The notes under the pieces: model-generated | What the model was told of the DNA's origin: nothing | Databases searched by the model: none | What the model saw: the letters and a program-made list of their open reading frames with translations, nothing else | In this document: piece by piece, positions 1 to 8,641 of the stretch | Layout: every line of letters begins with the position of its first letter | How positions within the stretch are numbered: position 1 is the stretch's first letter | Made by a program: the position numbers and the translations under genes | Source of the DNA: Cucumis sativus | Lineage: Eukaryota; Streptophyta; Magnoliopsida; Cucurbitales; Cucurbitaceae | Assembly: GCF_000004075.3 (NCBI RefSeq) | Contig: NC_026655.2 | Span: 620,001-684,000, forward strand | Direction: 5' to 3' | Length of the DNA stretch: 64,000 nt

Positions 1-842
1 GATGACATATATAGCTTAACCTGCTAAGCTAAATTCTAACCGCGGGTGAACATCAGTCCGTCGACCTCGGTTTAAGAAGTAATTCGTAAATTGATAATTT
101 TTGTTCATTTTGGGTGTCATATATTTAGAACAAGATTATAAAAAAGGTGTGCCAAAGTAGTCTAACTTTAGACTTTAGGACTTGGAACACTGATATCAAT
201 TGAAAGAGAAACAGTTACAGAGAGCCCTCGTGACAGCATAAGCCCATAAATTTCAGCTTATTATATTTATCGAACTCTCTCAAGCTATTGTAGAACTTGA
301 TTAGTGCAACTACAAGCAGAAGCAATCATACAGGAACAGAAATAAATGGCAAACCCTTCAAGCATTAACATCACATTGCTTCCACGATGCAGGGTTTATC
401 ATCAAATATGAAGATGAAGGAAGATATCATTGCCTGATCAGACGATGGCATATTGCAACACAAATGGTGAACAGAAGTACTGGCTCTAAAAGAAAATGGA
501 AGAAGGGCAAGTCTTTTATTGCTCTCATTTCTAAACCCAGAGACTTGCATTTTGTCATTGTGGTACATATATTAGCAAGCAAATAAGTTATGATGAGTAA
601 ATGAACCAATGAATCAAACTGCTCCAAAGAATCACAAGCGTAAAGACCACAGCATGAAGCACCTCTTTTCTGTCAGAACGACTGGCCAACTGGTTTTTTG
701 CAAATTGAAAAGCTATACTTCAACAGTCTGTTGTTGATTTAATCCTTGACGGCTGAACCAAATCTCGTGACTAGAAACAAGTAGGAACACAGTCACAAGA
801 AACTGCACCTGATGTGTAGTTGATATTTGTTCTATGTGATGA
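1..842 (-). other. 3' flank/UTR of the PPR gene; no other gene seen
   Basis: This stretch lies downstream of the minus-strand PPR gene. The first few hundred bases after its stop codon are probably its 3' UTR. I see no convincing coding region, RNA gene or repeat in the rest. The short frames here have no recognisable protein content. Confidence 0.4.
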
Positions 843-2741
843 TTAAGTTTCAATCGGATTGGAGGAAGATTGAGTAGCAGCAGTGGTATTGCTTTCTGCA
901 GATCCAAAGAGCTTACAAACTTCGTTATGCTTTCGAATGTGATGTGGGCATTTGAAGAGCAGATCTTTGGCCTCAGAATATCTGCCTTCATTAAAAAATG
1001 AATTAAAAATATGAAGATAAGCAGACACGGAAGGATATTCTTTTGAACTAAGAACCTTCAGAAAATCATCAGCATCCTGCACAGTACCAAACTTGGAGAT
1101 ATATTGAACAAAGGGTTCTGGAAAAGGTGGGTAATTTTGTTTCTTCATTAAACGAAGGAGGGCAATGGCTTCCTCAAGTTTCCTAACTTCCAAAAGATTT
1201 TTAATTAACTGTTTATATGTTGCCTGCCATGGTCTTACATGAGCCTTATTTGTCAACTCAATCAGCAACTGATATGCACCATTTAACTTTTTCTGGTTAA
1301 GGAAACCACTAATCAACACATCCAAAAGATCAGCATCTGGATCACAGTTCTTCTCTATCATCTTTGCAAAACAAACTAAAGCAATGTCAAGTTCATTGGC
1401 ATTACAATGTCCTTGAATTAAAATAGTCCAAGTCTTGATATCAGGAATACATCCTTGTGCTTCCATCTCATCCAGCACTTTACGGGCTTCCTCAAGTCTC
1501 CTAGCCTTGCAAAGTCCAAATACCAGCTGACTGTATGTAACATTATCAGGTTCATATCCTGCATTTCTCATGGACTTCACGATATTCTCCGCATCATCAA
1601 ACTTTCCTGTGCTTGTCAATGACCTATGGATTCCGTCGTACATAGCTTTGGAGAGACTGTACCCTGTAGCCTCGAATTTCTTGGCCACTCTGTAAACCAA
1701 GCTCAAATCTGGATTGTCACTAGCAGCGATGGTCCGCAAAAGAACGCTGCAATCCTGCAACGAGGGCTTGTATGGCCCATCCATCATAAGCTCATAAAGC
1801 TTGACAGCCTCACCCATCATCTTGCTCTTCTGAAACTGCCTGGAGATCTTTATGTAAGTGTCGATGTCAATTTCATGATTAGCATGCTTCATTTCTTCAA
1901 TCACGCCCCAAAAAGCCTCGATGGAGTCATCCCGTCCAAGAACCCTAGCAATTGCATTGTATGAAACTGTGTTATGATCATAATCCGGCCTACAACCAAC
2001 CCAATGAAAAAAACTCAAGGCTTTCAGTGGAGAATTTCGAAGTTCCTTCAACACTCTAATTACAAAGTTATCTGATAACGCAATACCAAGCTCCTCAAGT
2101 TTTCCAGGAACATCATTACTCCAATCAGATCCTAAAACAATATCAACCACCTTCTGCACCACACTGTCCATGGCATTTTGTTGAAGCATTCGATTGTAAA
2201 AATGAGTCAAACCCGTGGCATCTGCAGCCTTCTTCGACTTTCTCAAAACCCCTAAAATGGTCTTATAAGTTTCCTCATCTAGGTAAAACCCTCGTTCTTT
2301 CATTAACCTTAACGTAATCCAGAACAATTTCATGGACTCATTCTGAACAAAAATCCTAAGCAACATGCTATAAATGGAAGAACTTTGAGTAGACCCATTC
2401 TTCCCAGAAGCCCAGTTGAAGAACTCAGAGGCCTTTTGGGGTTGTTTGTCAAGTCTTTTCAAAACATAGACAACAGTTTCGTGTGTGAGCGTAGGGTTTA
2501 AAGTCTCTAATTCAGTTTCTAACATTTCCGACCAATCGTTGGTCGAAACAAGCTGGAGAAGCGATTGGGGGTTCGACGAGAAAAACAGAACAGGATGGTT
2601 GATTGTGAAATGGGAGACGAGGGACTGATGAGAAACATAAGAAGAAGGTGAAAACCGAGTCACCTGGGGATATCGAGACCGAGTCGAAAAGAAGGAATTT
2701 GCCAATCTGAGGGAAGTGAAAATTGCGTTTCTCCTCGTCAT
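843..2741 (-). CDS. P-class pentatricopeptide repeat protein, BIR6-like (organellar)
   Basis: Intronless 632-residue protein. The start is the ATG complementary to 2739-2741. The first 35 or so residues are rich in Arg, Ser and Phe and lack acidic residues, which suits an organellar targeting peptide. The rest is helical PPR repeats, clearest at roughly residues 390-530, where units such as 'DNVTYSQLVFGLCKARRLEE' and 'PDIKTWTILIQGHCNANELD' occur. There is no E or DYW tail, so this is a P-class protein. Overall it resembles Arabidopsis At3g48250 (BIR6), which is known to act in splicing of mitochondrial nad7 intron 1, and the related At3g02490. Family knowledge predicts sequence-specific RNA binding in mitochondria. 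The specific target is inferred from resemblance only. The gene looks intact. Confidence 0.85.
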   Translation of the reverse strand: MTRRNAIFTSLRLANSFFSTRSRYPQVTRFSPSSYVSHQSLVSHFTINHPVLFFSSNPQSLLQLVSTNDWSEMLETELETLNPTLTHETVVYVLKRLDKQPQKASEFFNWASGKNGSTQSSSIYSMLLRIFVQNESMKLFWITLRLMKERGFYLDEETYKTILGVLRKSKKAADATGLTHFYNRMLQQNAMDSVVQKVVDIVLGSDWSNDVPGKLEELGIALSDNFVIRVLKELRNSPLKALSFFHWVGCRPDYDHNTVSYNAIARVLGRDDSIEAFWGVIEEMKHANHEIDIDTYIKISRQFQKSKMMGEAVKLYELMMDGPYKPSLQDCSVLLRTIAASDNPDLSLVYRVAKKFEATGYSLSKAMYDGIHRSLTSTGKFDDAENIVKSMRNAGYEPDNVTYSQLVFGLCKARRLEEARKVLDEMEAQGCIPDIKTWTILIQGHCNANELDIALVCFAKMIEKNCDPDADLLDVLISGFLNQKKLNGAYQLLIELTNKAHVRPWQATYKQLIKNLLEVRKLEEAIALLRLMKKQNYPPFPEPFVQYISKFGTVQDADDFLKVLSSKEYPSVSAYLHIFNSFFNEGRYSEAKDLLFKCPHHIRKHNEVCKLFGSAESNTTAATQSSSNPIET

Positions 2742-5700
2742 AGTTGCTCCGAGAAACCCCCGTCGGCTGCCTGAATGATCTACGACGGCAGAAGGGCTCC
2801 AAATTGGGGTTTTTCTTAGGGTTTTTCCGAAGGGCTGGGCTACGAGTCTTGATGGGTCGGGTCGGTCGGGTTCATAGATTTTTAATTATTCTATTTTAAT
2901 CTACAGAAATTAGATATTTTGCATCAAAATTCATTAAAATTTCATAAATAAATCAAAACTTCCAAGAATTCAATATAAAAAATCTATTTCAAAAGTAGTT
3001 TTTGAAGCATTCGTAACCTTTTTGTAGTGTGATATTACTTTAAAACATAATTTTTAGTCTTTAAAAAAATATCTGAATATAGACTTCTAAACTTGTTATT
3101 TTGATACGTTCAAAACTACTTTTTTTCTTGTCTTTTTTTTTTAATTAATGGAGAGAATCAAAAGCATGGACCGATGAATAGTTAATGATCAATTATATCT
3201 TACAAACCAATTAGAAGTAGGAAAGTTGATTAAATTGTAAAATTTTCTTTACCTCACATAATGGAAATAAGGCTATCAATAAAGATTACCTGGTTGACCT
3301 ATCTGGTCAAACAAAATCAAGAGAAAATGAGGTTTAACACAATGTATTTTGCCATATTATTTGAGAAGAGATCTCGAGCTATAAAACTCGATGCAAGTAT
3401 ATCCAATATAGAATGATGTTTTTTCAAATAGTTTTGTCCTTGTCATTAACGAGGTATTTGAAAAGTAGTTTGGTTTGATTTTTTGTCATAATGTTCTTGC
3501 GTAGAAAAAAAAATAATATTACACATTATTTGATTAAACAATTAGGAAGTAAGTGCATACAACGAAACAATAGAGATAAAAATTACTACAAATTGTGACT
3601 TTATACATCTAACTCATATAAATGACCGTCATTACCAAAATAAGATAAGGTATGTCATATATATTAGATAAATGATAATTTGATAAGATTTTATAGATGA
3701 ACAAAATATCATAAATTGAAGGCAAAAAAACATATATTAAAGTATCCATATATACCAAAGTGTATGTGTATATGTTACATGTATTCAACTAAAAAGCTTA
3801 ACATTTCTTTAAGTTTGTATATACGTAAAACTTTGTAGTTGGTTTGCACATTTTGTCCAGAATGTCTCTGTCACCATAGCATAGCCATTTTTTCCAGAGA
3901 TCAGATTCCTTTAAGTTGACCTACAGAAGAGATGATCACTTACAGACTAGTGTGATGCATGTCATATCGGACATCCTCCCTCGTCCCTCAAATGCTTAAG
4001 TTGGCGAAAAGTGTTTAGTTGGCTAAACATTTACCATAATATCGTTTACCTCTAAAGTGAAGAAATGAAACTACATGGAGAATATATATCAAATAATTTA
4101 GCATAAATGTAGTTTATCCAACGTTGTAGAGTTTTAACCAAATAAGCTCAACTCTTATATGGGAACGAGCTTGAACCAAGAACTCGAAGTTTTGATTTCT
4201 CTCTTCAAGACGTGTAAATTCAGCTTAGGCATTGCTTTGAACTACCTTCAACGTTTTTGTTTATGACAAAAAGATCGAGTATTGTTTGTCCCAAAGAGTA
4301 TGAGTTTAGATATAAAGAATGTGTCGTTAACTTTATTTGGTTCAAGTAGTTTGTGTTGCCGATTAAAGATTTGTTTTCGAAACTAGACAAACTTCACTCG
4401 TGGTTATAAATGTTGTTACGAAAACGAAAAGAAAACGGGATGCATTAAAAGGAAAAGAGAGTGAGAATGAGTGGAGGTTTTTGGTGGCCGGCAGAGGCAG
4501 AAGATATGTCAGCAGCAAGAGGTTCCCACCACCATTGACTTCAACGCAAAGTTTCCATACTGCCATCAAGATTACGAGACAGCAACTCCTACGTGCCATC
4601 TTCTTATTCGTCTCTTGTCTTAAACTCTGAGCTCATTAGTGGACTTTGATCAACCCCATCACTCACCGTTGGATTTAGGGTTTGATGGCCGGAACACTCT
4701 CTGATCACTAGATGACCATTCTCATCATAAACCCTAGATTTTGGAGGAGACAACAAAAGAAAAAGAAATCCTAATCGAAAAACTCAACCCCCTTTTTCTT
4801 ATTTCTTTGAATCAATTTTAATAATTAAAAAGGAATCTCTTTTGATCATTATGATTAAAAGAAAGCTACATAATAAATTTAATCAACTGTTCCTCATATC
4901 ATAATTAAGAATCCAAAAACCCAACATTGATTTTGTAATTATGATTTCCCACAAAGGCTTATATATATATAGACTCTATTTTAGTAATAATCAATAACCC
5001 ATTATTGGTATATTATATATGTTACACCCTCTTCATTTATCCTCTCTAATATGTAAAACCTCTATCTAGGAGTTGAAAGATCAATCCTCCTTCCTTAATT
5101 CCTACCTAAAACATAGATCTTTTCTTCTTTTTGGTATAGGAACCAAATGTTGATATTGTTTATTGTGTTGTGAAAAAAATTCACTAACTTGATAAAAAAA
5201 AATTTGAGCAAATAATAATCCTAAATCGCATATATTCTAACGTCTAAACTCAAGAATGTATGAGAAAGTAATGTAATCAATAAAAAATACTTGCAAAACA
5301 TAGAAATGAGAGATCGATTGTTTTTAAATTGATTGGATTAGTTCTTGAAATTTACTACGAACAATTAAATTATATTTCTTTTTCTTTTTCAATTGTTATA
5401 TTAGTGTTTCGAACGTATATATATGGCTAAATAAAACAAAATTTATAAAAGATAAAGAGGCCAAATTTTGTTGAAAGAAAAAAGCGTGGAAGAACAGCAA
5501 AGAAGCAAATTGATAAGAACCGACAAAAAGAGAAAGGGGGAAAAAGAAAGGGAAGAAAATGAACATCCCTTAACTTCAAAGTTGAATTTTTGTATAGATT
5601 AATTAGATCAAATAAATAAAGAAGGAAGATTTTCAAATTTATGAAAAATCAACAAAATATATCAAAATTGATAAGACTTTTACAATGAAATTTCACTGTA

Positions 5701-5950
5701 TTTTGAAAATATATATTGCCAATTTTTCAACAAAAGAAAAGGGAAGTAATTTAATTTGGTTATGGTTTTAGGAGACTTATAGCCCCCACCTTTAGGACAC
5801 CACCATTATCCCTTTGCCCTCAAAACATCAATCTTTTTATGCTATCATTTGAAGAAATGTGCCCTAAAACCCCACTACCAAATTAAAGTCAATCCCAACA
5901 TATCCCCAAATAAATATATTGCATGCGGGAATAATAATAATATATATATT
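2742..5950. other. AT-rich spacer; no gene recognised
   Basis: Promoter side of the PPR gene followed by about 3 kb of AT-rich DNA. The frames at 4363-4630 overlap on both strands and resemble no family, so I treat them as chance. Pyrimidine-rich and poly(A) tracts are common. I see no tRNA-like structure and no clear terminal repeats. Confidence 0.4.
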
Positions 5951-5963
5951 ATCTTTTCACTAC

Positions 5964-5975
5964 TATATATATATA
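5964..5975 (+). promoter_or_regulatory. Probable TATA box of the small 6.0-6.3 kb transcription unit
   Basis: A TATATATATATA stretch lies about 70 bases upstream of the 41-codon ORF and about 220 bases upstream of the miR166 mimic site. A start site near 5995-6005 would be expected. TA repeats are common in this AT-rich DNA, so this is suggestive only. Confidence 0.4.
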
Positions 5976-6034
5976 CACACACACATACATATTATATTCA
6001 CTGTCATTAAAACACCATTGATTAAGCTAGCTAT

Positions 6035-6160
6035 ATGGATATGGAGGCTGATATGGCTTCTTCTTCTTCTTCTTCTTCTTCATGTTGTTGGGATTCTGAT
6101 GAGATAGTGGGAAGACGAAGCTTAAAACGACTGCGTTTGAAGAATGATTTGCTGTTGTAG
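6035..6160 (+). CDS. Small ORF, 41 aa, in the miR166-mimic transcript
   Basis: ATG at 6035, TAG at 6158-6160. The peptide begins MDMEADMA, continues with eight serines encoded by a TCT run, then CCWDSDEIVGRR and a basic/leucine-rich tail, SLKRLRLKNDLLL. I do not recognise a family. It lacks the conserved features of DVL/ROT4 peptides and of LITTLE ZIPPER proteins. The contrast between a simple-repeat serine run and a non-repetitive, charged C-terminal half suggests that the latter half may be under selection. The alternative is a chance ORF in a non-coding mimic RNA. It ends 26 bases before the mimic site. Confidence 0.35.
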   Translation: MDMEADMASSSSSSSSCCWDSDEIVGRRSLKRLRLKNDLLL

Positions 6161-6186
6161 CTCATCCATCCCATCTCTAGGCAAAG

Positions 6187-6210
6187 GGGGAATCAAGCTC
6201 TCTGGTCCGA
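6187..6210 (+). promoter_or_regulatory. miR166 endogenous target-mimic site (three-base central bulge)
   Basis: The site reads GGGGAATCAAGC (6187-6198), then TCT (6199-6201), then CTGGTCCGA (6202-6210). Without the TCT it is complementary to the conserved miR166 sequence at 20 of 21 positions. Positions 1-9 of the miRNA pair perfectly, the three-base bulge falls between positions 9 and 10, and positions 10-21 pair except for a C opposite C at position 14. That is the structure of an endogenous target mimic: seed intact, cleavage site disrupted. The bulge position is unique, since no other three-base removal restores the pairing. The miR166 sequence is from memory of the conserved family. Confidence 0.65.
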
Positions 6211-6299
6211 CTATATATAATTATATGATCTATATATTATATTATCCACTCTTCTTCTTCTTCTTCTTCTTTTCTTTTCGTTTTATGTCCCAAACTCAT

Positions 6300-6305
6300 A
6301 ATAAA
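6300..6305 (+). terminator. AATAAA polyadenylation signal of the mimic transcript
   Basis: A canonical AATAAA lies 90 bases after the mimic site and is preceded by a TTC/TTTTC-rich stretch. It is a plausible 3' end for the short RNA. Confidence 0.4.
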
Positions 6306-6330
6306 ATTTTAGACTAATGTTCTTGTTCTT

Positions 6331-7191
6331 GCTAATGTATTCTCCCTTTTTATTTTAAATATATTTTGCCTTGGTTTCTGATCCCTAAGGGAGCTGATTT
6401 ACATTATTATTATTATTAGATGTTGCATTATAACTTGATTTCATGGGTTGATTAAGAATTTGGATCTAGTTCTAATCGCTAGAAGTATTGAATACTAGAG
6501 TATTATTATTATTCTAGTAGTATATATTATAGATTTAGTTTACTAATTATTCCCCAGGTAGTTCGATTCTTGGATTCTTGGCGTATGCATTATTAACTTA
6601 CAATTTTGTAAAATATGAGAGGATAAGAGAATAAGCATTTTGTAAACCAACTAAGATTGTGTCGATTGTATAAACAAATATAAGCGATATCTTAAAACTT
6701 GTATAAGAAAAAGAAGATTTGATCGATCAATAACACACAAACGAATATATAACCTCAAGAAAAAAAATCGGTATAAAAAAGACGACCTTGTGTTAGGAAA
6801 TATGGAGGAAGGAGAGATGGGTGGAAATTTCAAAGACAAGATCCAAAATTTGTGATTGAGAAATTAAACTGTGTGGCCTTTTTTCCTTTCTTTCTTGACT
6901 TAGGGTTTAGGGTTAGGTATAGGGCAGAGAGAAGACATTGTTGAATATGATGATATATTGAGATTGAAGTTTATTATTATTGTCAATTAGGTCTGAATGC
7001 ATTGAAAGTGAGGGATGTGACATTGTGAACATATCACACACACACACTCTCTTTATAAATTTCTTTTTTACTATTATTGTTTCTTTTAATATAGTTGACT
7101 ATGTAATTTATTTGTGGTGTGTATGTGTTTTGATTCATGATGGGTTTCTCTTTGGATTCCTAGTAAATAACTTATTGTTATTATGACATGC
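6331..7191. other. AT-rich spacer
   Basis: Between the mimic unit and the Pack-MULE. It contains TTA/ATT simple repeats near 6400-6520, a duplicated 'AGGGTTTAGGGTTAGG' telomere-like motif near 6901-6917, and a short (CA)n tract near 7037-7046. No gene was recognised. Confidence 0.35.
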
Positions 7192-7202
7192 AAGAAAAAA
7201 AT
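7192..7202. repeat. Left target-site duplication of the Pack-MULE
   Basis: AAGAAAAAAAT, matching AAGAAAAAT at 8633-8641 apart from two extra A in the homopolymer. Nine bases is the normal Mutator duplication length. Confidence 0.6.
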
Positions 7203-8632
7203 GAGAAATTGACAAAAATGGGGTAGATAAAGATTTTTAGGATTGATGGTAAAAAAGGTTGACATTTATGACAAATTAGAACTGAAATGACTCAAATACC
7301 CTCATTTAATTTCCTCCTTCCTCTTTTCTTTTTCCTTCAACTTTTGGTGCCTCCGGTGAACGTTTCTTCTCTTCCATCCATTTCTTCTCCACGACTCTCC
7401 ACTATTAATCCTCTAGGCTATCTCATACACATCTCGCACTTGTCTCATACACATCTTGCACATTTCAAAACTTTTACTATTAGTTTCAAAATCAAATTGT
7501 TACCCCTCCTATCTCGTACACATCTCGAACCTATCTAGTAAGGGTTGGAATAATACATTAAAGATAATGAAAGAACAAAATTCTTTTCAATTACATCCTC
7601 TATATCACAAATGATCAACTTCAAGAATACAATTAAATGGTTCGGCATAAGTTCAAAGAAATACAAAACAGTAACTCCAATTTCTATAATGCCTACCCTA
7701 AAGCTAATTACACCATGTGTGTCCATATCTTTTGCTTTTAATAAGGCATCAAGCGTTGTTTGATACTTGCTTTCCACTAGTTGTCCAATCTTCAACTAGA
7801 AGAGCCAAATTTCCTACCTGGTATATATAAGTAACATATAAGCAATAAAAATGAGGAAAAAAATCTATGGAGAAATCCGATAAATTTTGAGCTCAAAACA
7901 AATATGAAAATCTAAATCATTCACATTCTTACAAAGACTCACCATCCGCCTGATAATCTAGCCATTGCTGATAATCCTTCTTTCCAAACACTGCAACATC
8001 GAGTTCCACAATATTGAACAACTTAGTAACAACAGTAGCAACCCCTCTAAAGAACACAAGTCTACTTCTCCCACACATGTCCTCCAAACGCTTAACCCTC
8101 ACTGATGTCTCATCCTCTGAACCGGATTCCTCCAAGCAAGAAACATGGACATTCTAGGACAATCCATAGCTAATTTAACTCCATAGTCGTAGAGATTGTG
8201 AGGATGAAAAACAACATCAACTCCATAGCTGATTTAACTCCATACACCTCCTCGCCGGAATCCAATTTTCGTAGCAAGATCACGAGTCCCAAGTCATGTT
8301 CCACAATGAAATCACCGGAACTACCATTGTTTTTGTAGTTTTGTGAATGAAAAATGGGAAAGGAAGAAAAAGGAAATCAAAGGTTTTGTGAAAATGAAGA
8401 AAAACGGAATACGCATAGGGAGAGATGAGAGAAAAATGAAATATTATTTTTGGAAGTGAGAAAATGGAGGAAGAAGGAGAAGGAATTCCATAAATTGCTT
8501 TTTAGGTTTTTTTTATAACTAAAGGGTAATATAGACTTTTCCTAGTTAATTTGTCCTAAATGTCATCTTTTTTAAAATCCATCCTAAAACTCTTTAAACC
8601 CTTAAAAATTATCCTATTTTTGTTAATTTCCC
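7203..8632. mobile_element. Pack-MULE (non-autonomous Mutator-like element) carrying a panC fragment
   Basis: About 1.43 kb, with long diverged terminal inverted repeats of roughly 110 bases. The left end starts GAGAAATTGACAAAAAT and the reverse complement of the right end starts GGGAAATTAACAAAAAT. Further in, both share blocks such as TTTTAGGAT, AAAAAAG, GACATTT and GACAAATTA in the same order. The flanks show a 9-bp duplication (8633-8641) with a slipped copy at 7192-7202. No transposase is present. The interior holds part of a host gene, pantothenate synthetase, with the remains of an exon-intron boundary. Together these are the hallmarks of a Pack-MULE that captured genomic DNA. The divergence between the ends suggests it is not recent. 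Confidence 0.75.
7929..8221 (-). pseudogene. Captured fragment of pantothenate synthetase (panC)
   Basis: Reading the minus strand, the stretch at about 8220-8177 encodes DVVFHPHNLYDYG. After an interruption, 8135-7940 encodes [20 protein letters not shown], then a block ending in [17 protein letters not shown], then [13 protein letters not shown]. These are the central pantoate/ATP-binding regions of plant pantoate-beta-alanine ligase, the last step of vitamin B5 synthesis. The N-terminal HIGH-like part and the whole C-terminal half are missing. The homology stops near 7945 at GGTGAGT, which looks like the original splice donor, so genomic DNA rather than cDNA was captured. A 24-base segment (8163-8186) recurs at 8222-8245. 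The fragment cannot give a working enzyme. Confidence 0.75.
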
Positions 8633-8641
8633 AAGAAAAAT
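8633..8641. repeat. Right target-site duplication of the Pack-MULE
   Basis: AAGAAAAAT, a 9-bp direct repeat of the left flank (with two extra A there), immediately after the right terminal inverted repeat. Confidence 0.6.

Larger units (their letters stand above)
5995..6330 (+). ncRNA. Candidate short transcript carrying a miR166 target mimic and a 41-aa ORF
   Basis: I propose a short plus-strand polyadenylated RNA here. The elements in order are a TATA stretch (5964-5975), a 41-codon ORF (6035-6160), a miR166-complementary site with a central three-base bulge (6187-6210), and an AATAAA signal (6300-6305). Plant endogenous target mimics such as IPS1, which sequesters miR399, have this build: a short poorly coding RNA, a small ORF, and one miRNA site whose central bulge prevents cleavage. 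miR166 represses HD-ZIP III genes, so this RNA could tune leaf polarity, meristem and vascular development. Transcript ends are estimates. No expression evidence is available to me. Confidence 0.55.

Noticed and set aside
1-40. A-box-like TAGCTTAGCAGG on the minus strand at the window edge, suggesting a SINE or tRNA gene
   Set aside because: Any B box would lie outside the window, and a 12-base match alone is not enough.
4363-4630. Overlapping open frames of 76-78 codons on both strands
   Set aside because: No recognisable domain, no splice or promoter context; overlapping antisense frames suggest chance.
6980-7186. 68-codon frame next to the Pack-MULE
   Set aside because: Hydrophobic low-complexity translation of AT-rich DNA, with no start context or family match.
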